Of a DNA stretch of 64,000 nt, positions 34,858-45,000 are shown in pieces. Made by a program: the position numbers and the translations under genes. Position 1 is the stretch's first letter. Each line of letters opens with the position of its first letter. The notes below the pieces were generated by a model. The model saw only the letters and a program-made list of their open reading frames with translations, searched no databases and had not been told where the DNA came from. Source of the DNA: Candidatus Poribacteria bacterium. Its GTDB lineage: Bacteria; Poribacteria; WGA-4E; WGA-3G. The stretch lies in NCBI GenBank assembly GCA_022828145.1, contig JAJEJA010000096.1, positions 25,208 through 89,207 of the forward strand, written 5' to 3'.

Positions 34858-37800
34858 TCACTTCGCCAAAGACTCGTAGTAGTTATCAACAAGTTTACGG
34901 TATTCAGGCGGGACATCTTCTTTTGCCACTTGTGCCAACTGTTTCTTCTCTTGTAGCAAATTGAGTCTCTTTTCAAGTGCCGTTTCCAGTTTTCTCAGGT
35001 CTCTAATAGCGCGTTCATAGTTAGGAAAAGGACCGGAATTGCGTCGCCATGGTGTACGCGTCGATTCAAGCATACCGAGCCACAACTCCTTGATTTCACG
35101 CATGGATTCTGCGCCACCGCGCGCCACGTCAGTCTGGTTTTCAGCTTCTCCCGGTTGTTCAGCTTCTCCCGGTTCTTGTCCTTCTTGTCCCTGTTGTCCA
35201 GGTTGTTGTCCCGGTTGCTGACCTTGTTCCCCTTCCTGACCATCCTCCATAGCCTGCTGTGCTTGTTGCATACGTTCCAGCAGCTGTTGTTGCTGTTCAG
35301 CAAGTTGCTGTTGTCGATCCTGCTGTTCCTGGGTCTGCTCCTGTCCCTCCATCGATTCAAGTTCACGGTCCATATCCTGCATCTGTTCCTCAAAATTCTG
35401 GAGTTGTTCAAGGGCAGCTTCCAGTTGTTCCTCTTCGTTCTGTGCCATGTTCGCTCTGGCTTGTTGGAGATCAGCTTGTGCTTGTTCCAATGCATCAATG
35501 ACCTCTTGCTGATTTAGGTCTGCCGACTGCATACTTCGCCACTGTAATGCACGCTGTGCTGTCGCCATATCTTCTGCAGTCTGTTCCTCGGCGAGTCTTC
35601 TGGAAGCATCAGCAACGTTTTCGGATGCTTCGGGATTTTCTTGGTTCAGTTGCTCCTGAAGATCGCTCAAACTCTCTTCAACGGATTCTAATTCGCGCTG
35701 AAGTTGTCGTTGTTCATTCGCAAGATCAGACGCTTGACGATAATCTTCTGGACTCATACCACTCTGTTGAGACCTATTCCTCAACTCTTGAGTCTGCTGA
35801 TTCACCTCGGACTGATCCTCTGTCAATTGACGCAGTTGCTGTGCTGTTCTGTCTAAAGCATTTTCAGTAAATTCAGCAGCTGCGCCTTCAAGTTGTTCAA
35901 TTGCTTCTTCAAGCCGTTCCTCAGCTTTTCCACCTTTTGCTGCACTCATCTGTGGTTGCTGTTGTTGCATCCCTTGGGAGGCTTGTTGCATCTGTTCACT
36001 TGCTTGTTGCATCGCTTGACCAGCTTGACTCAATCTCTGCTGTTGCGTACCTTGTGCATTCCCTTGCATCTCATTTAGCTGTTCAGACATCTGCTGTGCT
36101 TGCTGTGATAACTGACCCTGCTGTTGACTGTTCTGCTGCATGTCGCTCGGTGCAGGTTCACTTTCTCTACCCAACTGTTGACTCTGTTCGTTTAGGTTCT
36201 GCTGCTGTTCAAGCATTTCGCGAGCCTGCTCTAACATCTGTTGTGTCCGTTCTTGCATCTCACGTTCTAACTCTTCCTGATCCTGTTCAAGTTCGGTTTG
36301 TAGATCCTCCATCTCCAATTCAAAGTCTTCAGCAAGTTGTGGATCACTACTTCTTGCTTGCATCAACACCTTAGGAAACTCAAGATTAACTTTAGTCAAA
36401 AGCTCAAGTGCTGCCTGTTCTGGAGGAATAGCTTCTAAAGGACGGACAGCATTTAACTCGTCTGTTGCTTCACCCATCACATCTATTGCTTCTTCAAGGT
36501 TCAGGAAAATTTCAGGGGCAATCTGTGAATCTTGCATCATAGTACTTAACTGGTCTGTCACTTCTTGAGTCTTATCTCTCAATTCAGACTGTTTCTTAGC
36601 AGTGCCTTTAACCGCAGATTCAAACTCTTCTGTGATAGGTGTAGGCTGTGAATTGACATGCTTCCACGTTTCACGAATGATCTGTTTCTGCGTGGCAATT
36701 AATCCAAGAAAAGGAAGCTGCATGTTCCCTTCCATGGGTTCACCTTCACCAAGTCGCTGATTGAAAGGTTTTATCTCTATGAAGTAGATTTCACTGCTGG
36801 CTTCACCAGGACCGGTAAGCGTATTATTGTCGACTGCATGTGCATAGTATGAGATGATTTCACCCGGTTCAACATCGTACTCTTCTAAATAGAAAGTATG
36901 TGTACCGGATTGAAGATGTTTGCTAACGTTTTCTACAACAGGATTAGTTGCAATTTCAAACGGAATTTCCTTTAATTCGCCACGTCCTATACGATACTTC
37001 AGACTAAACTTGCTAATACCGTAGTCATCTGTAACTTCAGCAACAATTTTGACCTCTTCCAGTTTCGTTGCCTTTACATCACGCCCAGGTTCCTTAATTA
37101 CAACTACGGGTACCTTATCAGGCATCGCTTTAATACTATATTCAATCGGTATTTCATTGTTGAATCCATCAATACATAACAGCGTTACGTTATACTTACC
37201 ACTTTCGTCAATATCTATTGTCTTTGAAAGTATGTTACCATCAACGATTAGCATTTCAGAGGTATTGGCAGTTAATTCACCTTCAATGTTTTCCTCAACT
37301 CCTTCAGTAGATTCAGGGTTAGTGAAACTAAAAGTAGCTGATTGAATTACCTTATTTGCAGTCATTCTGATCTCTGCTGTTGAACCTACAACTGCTTGTA
37401 TATCCCCACTCCCTTGTTGAACGATTGGATTTAAGTTCGTATATTCTGGATATGTGTATGAGACAGAAACTTCATCTATCCTCGGTATCTCAAAAACTTC
37501 TACGGTAAATTTTTCAGAAGTTTTCTCATTAGCAGTAACATAGTATTGCATATCTGCGTCAATGTTAAAAATCTCGTAAGCGAATTCACGTTTATCGTCT
37601 GGGTTCTGTACCATATTAATCTGCTGAAGAATCTCCTCATTGTCTTCAGTCAGCACTGCGTCCTTTGGATGGTAATTCAGAACAACCTTCTCGGCAGACT
37701 TCCCTGTGACATTGGCTTGAATTTGTAGACTTTTCCCTGTAAGAATTCGTGCATTCCCAGGAGATACTTCAATCTTTGTCGTCAGTATCGGGTCGGTTTT

Positions 37801-38361
37801 TTCCCAAGGTATAAAGATTCTCTTTAGGCTTGTCTGCGTCTCATTAGGGAACAAGACCGCGATCAGACAACAGAACGCAATAGCTAACGTTGCAAATGCA
37901 GCAAACTTACGTGTTCTGCTATGGTCAATCGTGGCTTTGAAATCGATACCCTTAATCCGCTCAGTCGTATCATTAACTAACCGATGCAGCATGTGTTGTT
38001 CAATTGGATCTTCTGTTTCCCGAGAACCGAATTGCACAGCACTCACCAATCTGTCCTCAAGTTCCGGATGGTTCTGTTCTACGTTGAGCGCAACATCCCG
38101 AGTCGTAAGAGAAGCTCTGATAGGTTTTATAAGGTGTTTGTATAGCAGGTAAACAGTTGCCGCGACTATACCCGCAAGCAGCACTGCACGTACATAACTT
38201 GGCAGTGGATTAAGCCAATCTATAATGGATTCACCAACGAGAATCGCCAAGAACCCAATTAAAACAATAGCAATTCCAGTCCAGAAAAGACTTCGTTTCC
38301 AAACACGTCTGGCATCTAATATTTTCGCTTGTAGTTCTGCATAACCATCTCTTGTTTCCAT
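34858..38361 (-). CDS. DUF4175-like membrane protein with long Gln/Glu-rich coiled coil
   Basis: 1167 aa. Two N-terminal transmembrane segments (about 24-48 and 56-76) and a third near 152-172 are followed by a beta-rich extracytoplasmic region (about 180-540). Residues about 600-1100 are an extraordinarily Gln/Glu-rich coiled coil (runs such as QMQQASQGMQQQQPQ, and GQQPGQQPGQQGQEGQEPGE). The layout matches the DUF4175 family. Function is unknown; it may be a large envelope scaffold. The low-complexity DNA produces several long false frames on both strands. AGGAG precedes the ATG. Confidence 0.8.
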   Translation of the reverse strand: METRDGYAELQAKILDARRVWKRSLFWTGIAIVLIGFLAILVGESIIDWLNPLPSYVRAVLLAGIVAATVYLLYKHLIKPIRASLTTRDVALNVEQNHPELEDRLVSAVQFGSRETEDPIEQHMLHRLVNDTTERIKGIDFKATIDHSRTRKFAAFATLAIAFCCLIAVLFPNETQTSLKRIFIPWEKTDPILTTKIEVSPGNARILTGKSLQIQANVTGKSAEKVVLNYHPKDAVLTEDNEEILQQINMVQNPDDKREFAYEIFNIDADMQYYVTANEKTSEKFTVEVFEIPRIDEVSVSYTYPEYTNLNPIVQQGSGDIQAVVGSTAEIRMTANKVIQSATFSFTNPESTEGVEENIEGELTANTSEMLIVDGNILSKTIDIDESGKYNVTLLCIDGFNNEIPIEYSIKAMPDKVPVVVIKEPGRDVKATKLEEVKIVAEVTDDYGISKFSLKYRIGRGELKEIPFEIATNPVVENVSKHLQSGTHTFYLEEYDVEPGEIISYYAHAVDNNTLTGPGEASSEIYFIEIKPFNQRLGEGEPMEGNMQLPFLGLIATQKQIIRETWKHVNSQPTPITEEFESAVKGTAKKQSELRDKTQEVTDQLSTMMQDSQIAPEIFLNLEEAIDVMGEATDELNAVRPLEAIPPEQAALELLTKVNLEFPKVLMQARSSDPQLAEDFELEMEDLQTELEQDQEELEREMQERTQQMLEQAREMLEQQQNLNEQSQQLGRESEPAPSDMQQNSQQQGQLSQQAQQMSEQLNEMQGNAQGTQQQRLSQAGQAMQQASEQMQQASQGMQQQQPQMSAAKGGKAEERLEEAIEQLEGAAAEFTENALDRTAQQLRQLTEDQSEVNQQTQELRNRSQQSGMSPEDYRQASDLANEQRQLQRELESVEESLSDLQEQLNQENPEASENVADASRRLAEEQTAEDMATAQRALQWRSMQSADLNQQEVIDALEQAQADLQQARANMAQNEEEQLEAALEQLQNFEEQMQDMDRELESMEGQEQTQEQQDRQQQLAEQQQQLLERMQQAQQAMEDGQEGEQGQQPGQQPGQQGQEGQEPGEAEQPGEAENQTDVARGGAESMREIKELWLGMLESTRTPWRRNSGPFPNYERAIRDLRKLETALEKRLNLLQEKKQLAQVAKEDVPPEYRKLVDNYYESLAK

Positions 38362-38800
38362 TTTTTCTCCTCAAATCATATCCTAAGAATTGTGAAGTAA
38401 TTCTGTAAGCCCAGATTATCCAACATAATATAGTCCATCAAACATTTAGACAGGACAGAAGCACGTTAGTTTTAAAAAAACATATATAAGGTGTTTTATT
38501 AAATTATCTTATATTCCTTGCTTGAATTATATCAGATTCTAAGTTATTATAGCAAGGACTTTTTATACGATGGGTGTGTAAAGTTATTGATCACTATAAG
38601 TGGCAATTTTGGGATTACACCTATGCTCTTCATAGTAGTAGGCACTTTCCGAGTGCCGTCTCTTATTGCTCTTCATAGTAGTAGGCACTTTCCGAGTGCC
38701 GTCTCTTATGAAAAGGTGACAAAGAATCTACACACCCTTATATGATGGATGTATAATCTGTGATGGACACAGTTTAGTGTTACAATAGGTATTCCTAAAT
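38362..38800. repeat. Spacer with tandem GGCACTTTCCGAGTGCC hairpin repeats
   Basis: Two identical adjacent 43-bp units (38624-38666 and 38667-38709) each contain the hairpin GGCACT-TTCCG-AGTGCC. A third, diverged copy lies at 60791-60826. The remainder is AT-rich with no gene seen. Confidence 0.75.
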
Positions 38801-40519
38801 ATGCAACTTGACAAAAACCAAGAAAAAGCCATGAACCATACTACCGGTCCTGCTATTGTTGTTGCTGGACCTGGCAGCGGAAAGACAACCGTTGTCACAG
38901 CACGGATTCTAAAACTGATCCAAACTGAGGATATCCCACCCAAGAATATCCTTGCAATAGCATTTAATAGAAAAGCAGTTGAAGAGATGCAAAATCGGAT
39001 TGCACAGAGAGTATCCACTGAAGAGGGGATCCCTGCTATTAGGACGCTTCATGCATTCGGTAAAGACATCGTAACTGAAAATCATAAACAAGTAGGATTT
39101 CTACAGATTCCAGGAATCTGGTCAGGCGAAATAGACAGAATCATTGCAGATGAAACGAAAAAGATTGAACAGGCAACCGCTGAAGCAGAGGTTGCAATCT
39201 ATATTATTGAAAATACGCTAACAGGAAAGTGCTATGTTGGACAGACAACAAATCCTGAACGTCGTAAGCGAGAACATTTTGAATATTCCTCTAATGACAG
39301 ACTGCGTAGTGCTATTCGCGCTGAAGGGGAAAAGCAGTTTAGATTTGAAGTGTTGGAAAAGGTAAGTGGTAAAGATGCAAACCAACGCGAAACGTATTGG
39401 ATAAAATATTACAAAGAATTAGGAGATGTTTTCAACCGAGCGAATCCAATGCGAAAACAGTATAGCGATCAACTTTTTCTTGAAATGTTCTGTCAACATT
39501 TTAATATTGAATATACGGATCATCTAAATAGAAACCCAGACTATACAGATCTCCAAGAACGTTTCAACGACATAAAAGACATCGTGATGCGGTCAAAACG
39601 TCAGGTTGAGACAGGACTGTTTGATCCAGATACAATTCAGGAACCGGTTGCTCGTGAATTTGCGAAAAAATACGAAACGTTGAAATCTGTTGCCAATGCT
39701 GTCGATTTTGAGGATATGATTATCTATGCAGCGAACCTGCTTGAGACTAATTCGGACATCCGTCAGATTTACAAAGACAAATTCCCTTATGTCCTTGTTG
39801 ATGAATTCCAAGATATTGCTCCGATTGATTATCGGTTGATCTCACAGTTATCTAATAACATCTTCGCTGTAGGTGACGATGACCAAGCGATTTATAGTTT
39901 TCGCGGTGGTGACTCACTGATTATGCAGGAATTCGCTAATCAATCGGATGTTACGAAGTATGCAATTACATGCAATTATCGTTCAGTATCCACGATAGTG
40001 GAACATGCCAGAGCAATAATTGAACGAAACAGTCCGCGGATACGGAAGAACCTACGCGCATTCAATCCACTGAAACATGAAATAAAAATCGTGGAGACAA
40101 CTAAAGATACCCTAAAGAAGCACCTATTGGAGAACTTAGACGCATCCATAGAAACAGGAATACTTGTCAGAACGAATTATGAGATTGATCGCGTGATAGA
40201 CATGTTATCAGGTCATCCAGAATTTCGTACCGTTGAAGTGTCAACAATTCACAAAGCCAAGGGTAGGGAATGGGATAAAGTTCTGTTGATACACAATACA
40301 TTAGAACGAAGGTTTCCACGAAAGGATACTATACTGGAGGAAGAACGACGGGTCTTCTATGTAGCAATGACACGTGCAAAAGAACAATTGGTTGTGCTCG
40401 GTGGCGCGTGTCAATTTGTCCCAGAGTTTGAGAAGATACACAAGAATATAGGGTATTACTATCGTCAATTCGGGTATTGGTTGGGAAGAAGGAGATTTAA
40501 TAAACAACGAGATATATAG
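38801..40519 (+). CDS. UvrD/Rep-type SF1 helicase with an inserted GIY-YIG nuclease domain
   Basis: 572 aa. Helicase motifs: Walker A AGPGSGKTT (Lys28), Ia AIAFNRKAVEEM, Ib TLHAFG (82-87), Walker B VDEFQD (Asp334-Glu335), III VGDDDQAIYSFRGGD, IV-V VEVSTIHKAKGREWD and VI RRVFYVAMTRAKEQL. Between motif Ib and Walker B, residues about 131-212 form a GIY-YIG nuclease: Tyr134 (IYI), Tyr145-Val-Gly147, Arg154/155 (NPERRKREH) and Glu197 (NQRETYW). All catalytic residues are present. The insertion falls in subdomain 1B, leaving the helicase core complete. The protein lacks the long 2B/C-terminal parts of full UvrD. It probably couples DNA unwinding to single-strand cleavage; this is inference. Confidence 0.9.
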   Translation: MQLDKNQEKAMNHTTGPAIVVAGPGSGKTTVVTARILKLIQTEDIPPKNILAIAFNRKAVEEMQNRIAQRVSTEEGIPAIRTLHAFGKDIVTENHKQVGFLQIPGIWSGEIDRIIADETKKIEQATAEAEVAIYIIENTLTGKCYVGQTTNPERRKREHFEYSSNDRLRSAIRAEGEKQFRFEVLEKVSGKDANQRETYWIKYYKELGDVFNRANPMRKQYSDQLFLEMFCQHFNIEYTDHLNRNPDYTDLQERFNDIKDIVMRSKRQVETGLFDPDTIQEPVAREFAKKYETLKSVANAVDFEDMIIYAANLLETNSDIRQIYKDKFPYVLVDEFQDIAPIDYRLISQLSNNIFAVGDDDQAIYSFRGGDSLIMQEFANQSDVTKYAITCNYRSVSTIVEHARAIIERNSPRIRKNLRAFNPLKHEIKIVETTKDTLKKHLLENLDASIETGILVRTNYEIDRVIDMLSGHPEFRTVEVSTIHKAKGREWDKVLLIHNTLERRFPRKDTILEEERRVFYVAMTRAKEQLVVLGGACQFVPEFEKIHKNIGYYYRQFGYWLGRRRFNKQRDI

Positions 40520-40694
40520 CATTAAACTTCCTCGATGCTGCTTCTTTGGACAATCCATGCATCCTTGATTGTGATTCTCTGTAACACATTGATATTGATT
40601 GCGTCTGTAGCACATTCATCCTTGATTGTGTTTCTTTAAAAAAACGCCCCTACAGATGGTGCTAAAGATCACAGTGAAAATAGATCGGCATATA
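40520..40694. repeat. Degenerate short tandem repeats after the first helicase gene
   Basis: Three imperfect units of about 33 bp, each with CATT...TTGATTGTG (40558-40573, 40591-40605, 40613-40631). They belong to the same family as repeats at 1575-1700 and 54765-54830. No gene. Confidence 0.6.
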
Positions 40695-41783
40695 CTATTT
40701 ACCGTTCTTTGAAAAGTCAATGTCATCAAACGATTCTGCGTTGAGGACTTGGTCAAACAGATTGTCAAGATGGACAAGGTCATCAATTCCACTAATCTCG
40801 TTGTGAACGGTGTCTGAGAAGTCAGCAAATCTGTGACGTGCTAATTTAAGAACGGCTGTCCGTTTTTCATCGATTCTACCTTGTTCAAGCCCTTCCGCTT
40901 TGCCTTGTTTATGTCCTTGTTGAATTAGAGCTTCTGCACCAGTCATAATAATATTTTTAACCTCCGTATCTCTATTATGTATCAAAATATGTTCTATCAG
41001 ATGTTCCCTCTCAGCATGTGGTCTTTTAGATACCACGAGATGAGACAGATATATGAGTGCATGCGCGTGGAGTAGTGCCTCTTCGGGCGATAAAGTGTCA
41101 AGTTTTGTAAGTGTTTTCATTAATGTATCATCTATTGGTTTTTCATCCGCTGAAACCTGTTGTGTGACGGACATCAACCAACCGAAAGGATGATTCTGTT
41201 CTAAGAACTCGTCAGTGTCGGTGTCCTTGACTGCCAGGAATAGAGTCTCAAATGTCGGCACGAACCTATTCAGGAGTTCAGGCACTTCCATCACTGCGTT
41301 GAGTGTCACCGGTATTTCCCATCGTCTGTCACCTGTATAAAAGACAATTGGAAGTATCGGAGATAAACGTTGCTGACCTGCTGGCACTTTTGCTTTCCGT
41401 TGTTCCTCAAGTTGATCTTTCCATATTTGACACATATAGGAATGCAACCTAAGTCCCATCATACGATCCACCGTGGATTGATGTTCTATGAGAATGTAGA
41501 TTGTCACCTCATCACCAGTAGAAGCATCTCTAAACGGCACAGTGAAAACTATATCTGAGATACTATCTCGTAACGTTTCGTCAATATAACTCCGCATTTC
41601 TCGCTTTGTCTGACTGAAGTCGAGATGTTCCACTATTTCACCCGAAAGAAATAGCAATAAACCGCGCAAATGTTCAATATGTTTAAGCAAGAATCTGATA
41701 CTCTTGTCATCAAAATGTCCAATATCTGTTCTGAATAGATTCTTAATGTCTTCTCTATTTAGGATTTCATACTTTTCTGCCAT
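40695..41783 (-). CDS. Rpn-family recombination-promoting nuclease / transposase-like PD-(D/E)XK protein
   Basis: About 362 aa. The segment FTVPFRDASTGDEVTIYILIEHQS has the D...E-x-Q/H core of the PD-(D/E)XK fold of Rpn proteins (RpnA-E of E. coli). LHSYMCQIWKDQ and ILPIVFYTGDRRW are also typical of the family. The C-terminus has the usual QGHKQGKAEGLEQGR repeat-like helix. These proteins nick DNA and promote RecA-independent recombination. I start at the ATG at 41783 with AGAGG upstream, not 41822. It lies between the two GIY-YIG helicase genes on the opposite strand. Confidence 0.88.
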   Translation of the reverse strand: MAEKYEILNREDIKNLFRTDIGHFDDKSIRFLLKHIEHLRGLLLFLSGEIVEHLDFSQTKREMRSYIDETLRDSISDIVFTVPFRDASTGDEVTIYILIEHQSTVDRMMGLRLHSYMCQIWKDQLEEQRKAKVPAGQQRLSPILPIVFYTGDRRWEIPVTLNAVMEVPELLNRFVPTFETLFLAVKDTDTDEFLEQNHPFGWLMSVTQQVSADEKPIDDTLMKTLTKLDTLSPEEALLHAHALIYLSHLVVSKRPHAEREHLIEHILIHNRDTEVKNIIMTGAEALIQQGHKQGKAEGLEQGRIDEKRTAVLKLARHRFADFSDTVHNEISGIDDLVHLDNLFDQVLNAESFDDIDFSKNGK

Positions 41784-42011
41784 GTGTTCCTCTTTCCCGG
41801 TTATTGTAAGATAGAATAACACAAATTGTTGGGAAATGTCAATTGTATGTTAGGAGTATAGGGTTTAGGGGTTAGCCAAGGTTAGAGATTTAGAGATTTT
41901 ATTAACTTGAGACATAAGTTGCCTCTTGCTATAATGACTAACTATGTGCCTATTATTTTAATCTCCTTCAAAATGAAATTTTATCATACAATTAAACAAC
42001 AGGAACTTAAT

Positions 42012-45000
42012 ATGGAAATGAAATTAGACGAACATCAGCTTAAGGCAGTTAGGCATTTTAAAGGCCCTGCACTTGTTGTCGCAGGACCTGGAAGTGGGAA
42101 AACTACTGTCATCATAGAAAGGATTCTACATCTAATTCGTCATCACAACGTTGCCCCAGAAAACATACTTGCAATTGCGTTTACTAATGCTGCTGCTGAC
42201 GAAATGAAAGACAGAATAAACAATAGAATCCAATTTACCGAAAATGAACCTTCAATATGTACTCTCCATGTGTTTGGTAAAGACCTTATCACAAATCATT
42301 TTAAGCAAGCCGGATTCATCAGTGCACCAAATAATATCTGGGATGCAGACCAAATCAAGAAAATCATTAACGAAGAAAAATATAGACTTAAAATGGTGAC
42401 TGAAGATGAACCCGTTTATATCTATAAAGTTGAAGGTTTGAAAACTGGCAGATGTTATATTGGACAGACTATAGATTTGGAACGAAGGGAAAGTGAACAC
42501 CGGATGCAATCTTCAAACCGAAGACTGCGCGATGCACTTTCAAAAGGCAACGAAGATTTCGAGTTTAAATTAATCACAAAAGTTGATGGTAAATTTGCTG
42601 ATTATATGGAGTCACAGCAAATCAAATACCATAGGAACCGTTCTGTTGTTAAAATTGATGAAATGAACAAAATGGAAGATGAAAATAGAAATGAAACCGA
42701 AGATTCCTGTGTTTCTATATATACTATTAAATCAAAGACAACGTCAACATGCTACCTTGGATTGTCCAATAACCCAGAGCACAGCAAAGAATTACATTTT
42801 ACTGAATCCCCAAATGAGTTATTACGAGAAGCTATTGAAAAGGAAGAAATTGATTTATCATCGTTTGAGGTAATTGCTGAAGAAAGATCATGGGCAGATG
42901 CTAATAACCGTCTTGAAAGAGAAACCTTAACACACCAAAAGTGGGCAGTATTTAATGACGAAGATCCTTTATATGCAAGAGATAGTACTCGCCGACGGAT
43001 CGAGGTATTTTGTGAGTATTTTGATGTTTCCTACGAGGAAGTCCTTAGGCATACTGAGGGTTTTGAACTTGAGATGCGAAAATTTGACGAAAGTAGAGAA
43101 GACATTGAAAAGGAAAAACGTAAGGTTAGGATTGGTTTATTTGAACCTGACAAGATCACGGATCCAATCCTCCGTGCATTTGCCAAAAAATATGAAAAAC
43201 GAAAGAATGATGCAAGTGCAATTGATTTTTTAGATATGCTAATCTATTCAGCAAATATGCTTGAGAACAATCCAAAACTCCTAAGTGAATTACGCGAAAA
43301 AAATAAGTTTGTGTTTGTTGATGAATTTCAAGATATATCTCCTATTGATTTTCGTCTGATAAAACTTTTTCCAGATAATTTGTTTGCTGTCGGTGATGAT
43401 GATCAAGCAATTTACGGATTCCGCGGGGGTGATTCCAACATTATGCAAAAAGAATTTGGTAATTGGGAAAAAATTCAGAAATATGAGATCTCTCAGAATT
43501 ATCGATCAACCTCAAATATTGTTATGTATTCAAAGGCATTGATTGAAAATAACAATCCTACTCGAATTAACAAAGATCTCAGAACAACTATGTCTTCAGA
43601 GGATGAGATAGAATACTCAGAAATTACCAAGTATAAAGTTAAAGAATCATTGATAAATGAATTATCCAAGATTCTTTCAAGTGATATTCAGAATGTAGGT
43701 ATCTTAGCACGTAATTGGAAAGGTGAAATCAATGCCATTCAAGATATACTTAATTGTTCAGAAGTTAGAAAGTTAGGTTTTAAGATTAAATTCGATAAAA
43801 TTGAACGTATGGATAGAGATATAGAAGAGGAAGAGGAAATTAGGAAATTAAAAATGTCCTTACATAAAGATCCAAAAAAAATCGAAATTGTCAATATTCA
43901 TAGTGCAAAAGGAAGAGAATGGGATAGGGTTATTCTACTCGTGAACTCCATGTATGTTGGTATGCCAGATAAGAGAAATAATCCTCTTGATGAACGCCGT
44001 CTATTCTACGTGGCAGTAACTCGTGCAAAACAGGAGTTGATCATTTTTGATGGTGGAAATTGTAAATTTGTATCTGAGTTTCAACAGTTACCTTATTCTG
44101 AACGTAAGAAACGATTGGAAGAATACCGCACCAGACTTTTTTCGGCTATTGATAGTCTCCTAAATCAGTCAAGAGCAAGTCTTAAAGAAGTTTCTCATTC
44201 ATTAATAACAACCGTGAAAAACCAAAATGTAAAACATTTAGAAATATATGCGAAAAACATACGAAAACTATACGAACCCGATCTTGCTCAATTGCATCAA
44301 AAAAACGTTGAAACTCGTAATGTCAGAAATGATATTAAATCTGCTCTTACCCAAAAACTAGAAACTACTCAGAAATCTTTTGTTGAAGAGTTAATTCCCA
44401 TCTATGATCAGCTTGATATGATTGTTAACAATTATGTTAACAATTATTATGAATCTACCCAATTCAACGATTTATCTGTTGAATCATTGAGATTCTATGA
44501 TACCGTTCAGAATACTGACAGAAAGTTCTGGCATCTTCTTGAGGATAATGGTCTGAAAAAAATAAATACACCATTTATTTATTTTGATTCACGAGCACAT
44601 TCAGAGACACAATCTCGCGTGTTTTCTAATGAAGTACCAGAGGATACAGTAGTTAGAGTATTAAGACCGGGATATATATTAAACAACCGAGTAATACGAA
44701 AAGCACAAGTAGTGGTATCAAAGGGTAAGAAACGGTCAGAATGGTTGATGTATCTTGGTTCTATTCAACCGATATGTTTTGTTACAAAAGAACGTATTTA
44801 CACGCTTTATGATATTAAGTTACATTCCAATATTATAACAGGTGTTACTGCGCTTGGTTCTGTAATTCGGATCCAAGAGGTGGATTTGTTATTCGTACTC
44901 TCAAAGCGTAATTTAAAGTCAATAAAACCACAACGTTTAAGTACAGTACCAAGTCAAGAGACAAAATCTATCTCAGATGTTTTTCTTAGATCTGTAACTG

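Noticed and set aside
34995..36374. Several long open frames inside the DUF4175-like gene on both strands
   Set aside because: They are caused by Gln/Glu-codon repeats (CAG/CAA) read in other frames; their compositions are extreme and they lack ribosome binding sites.
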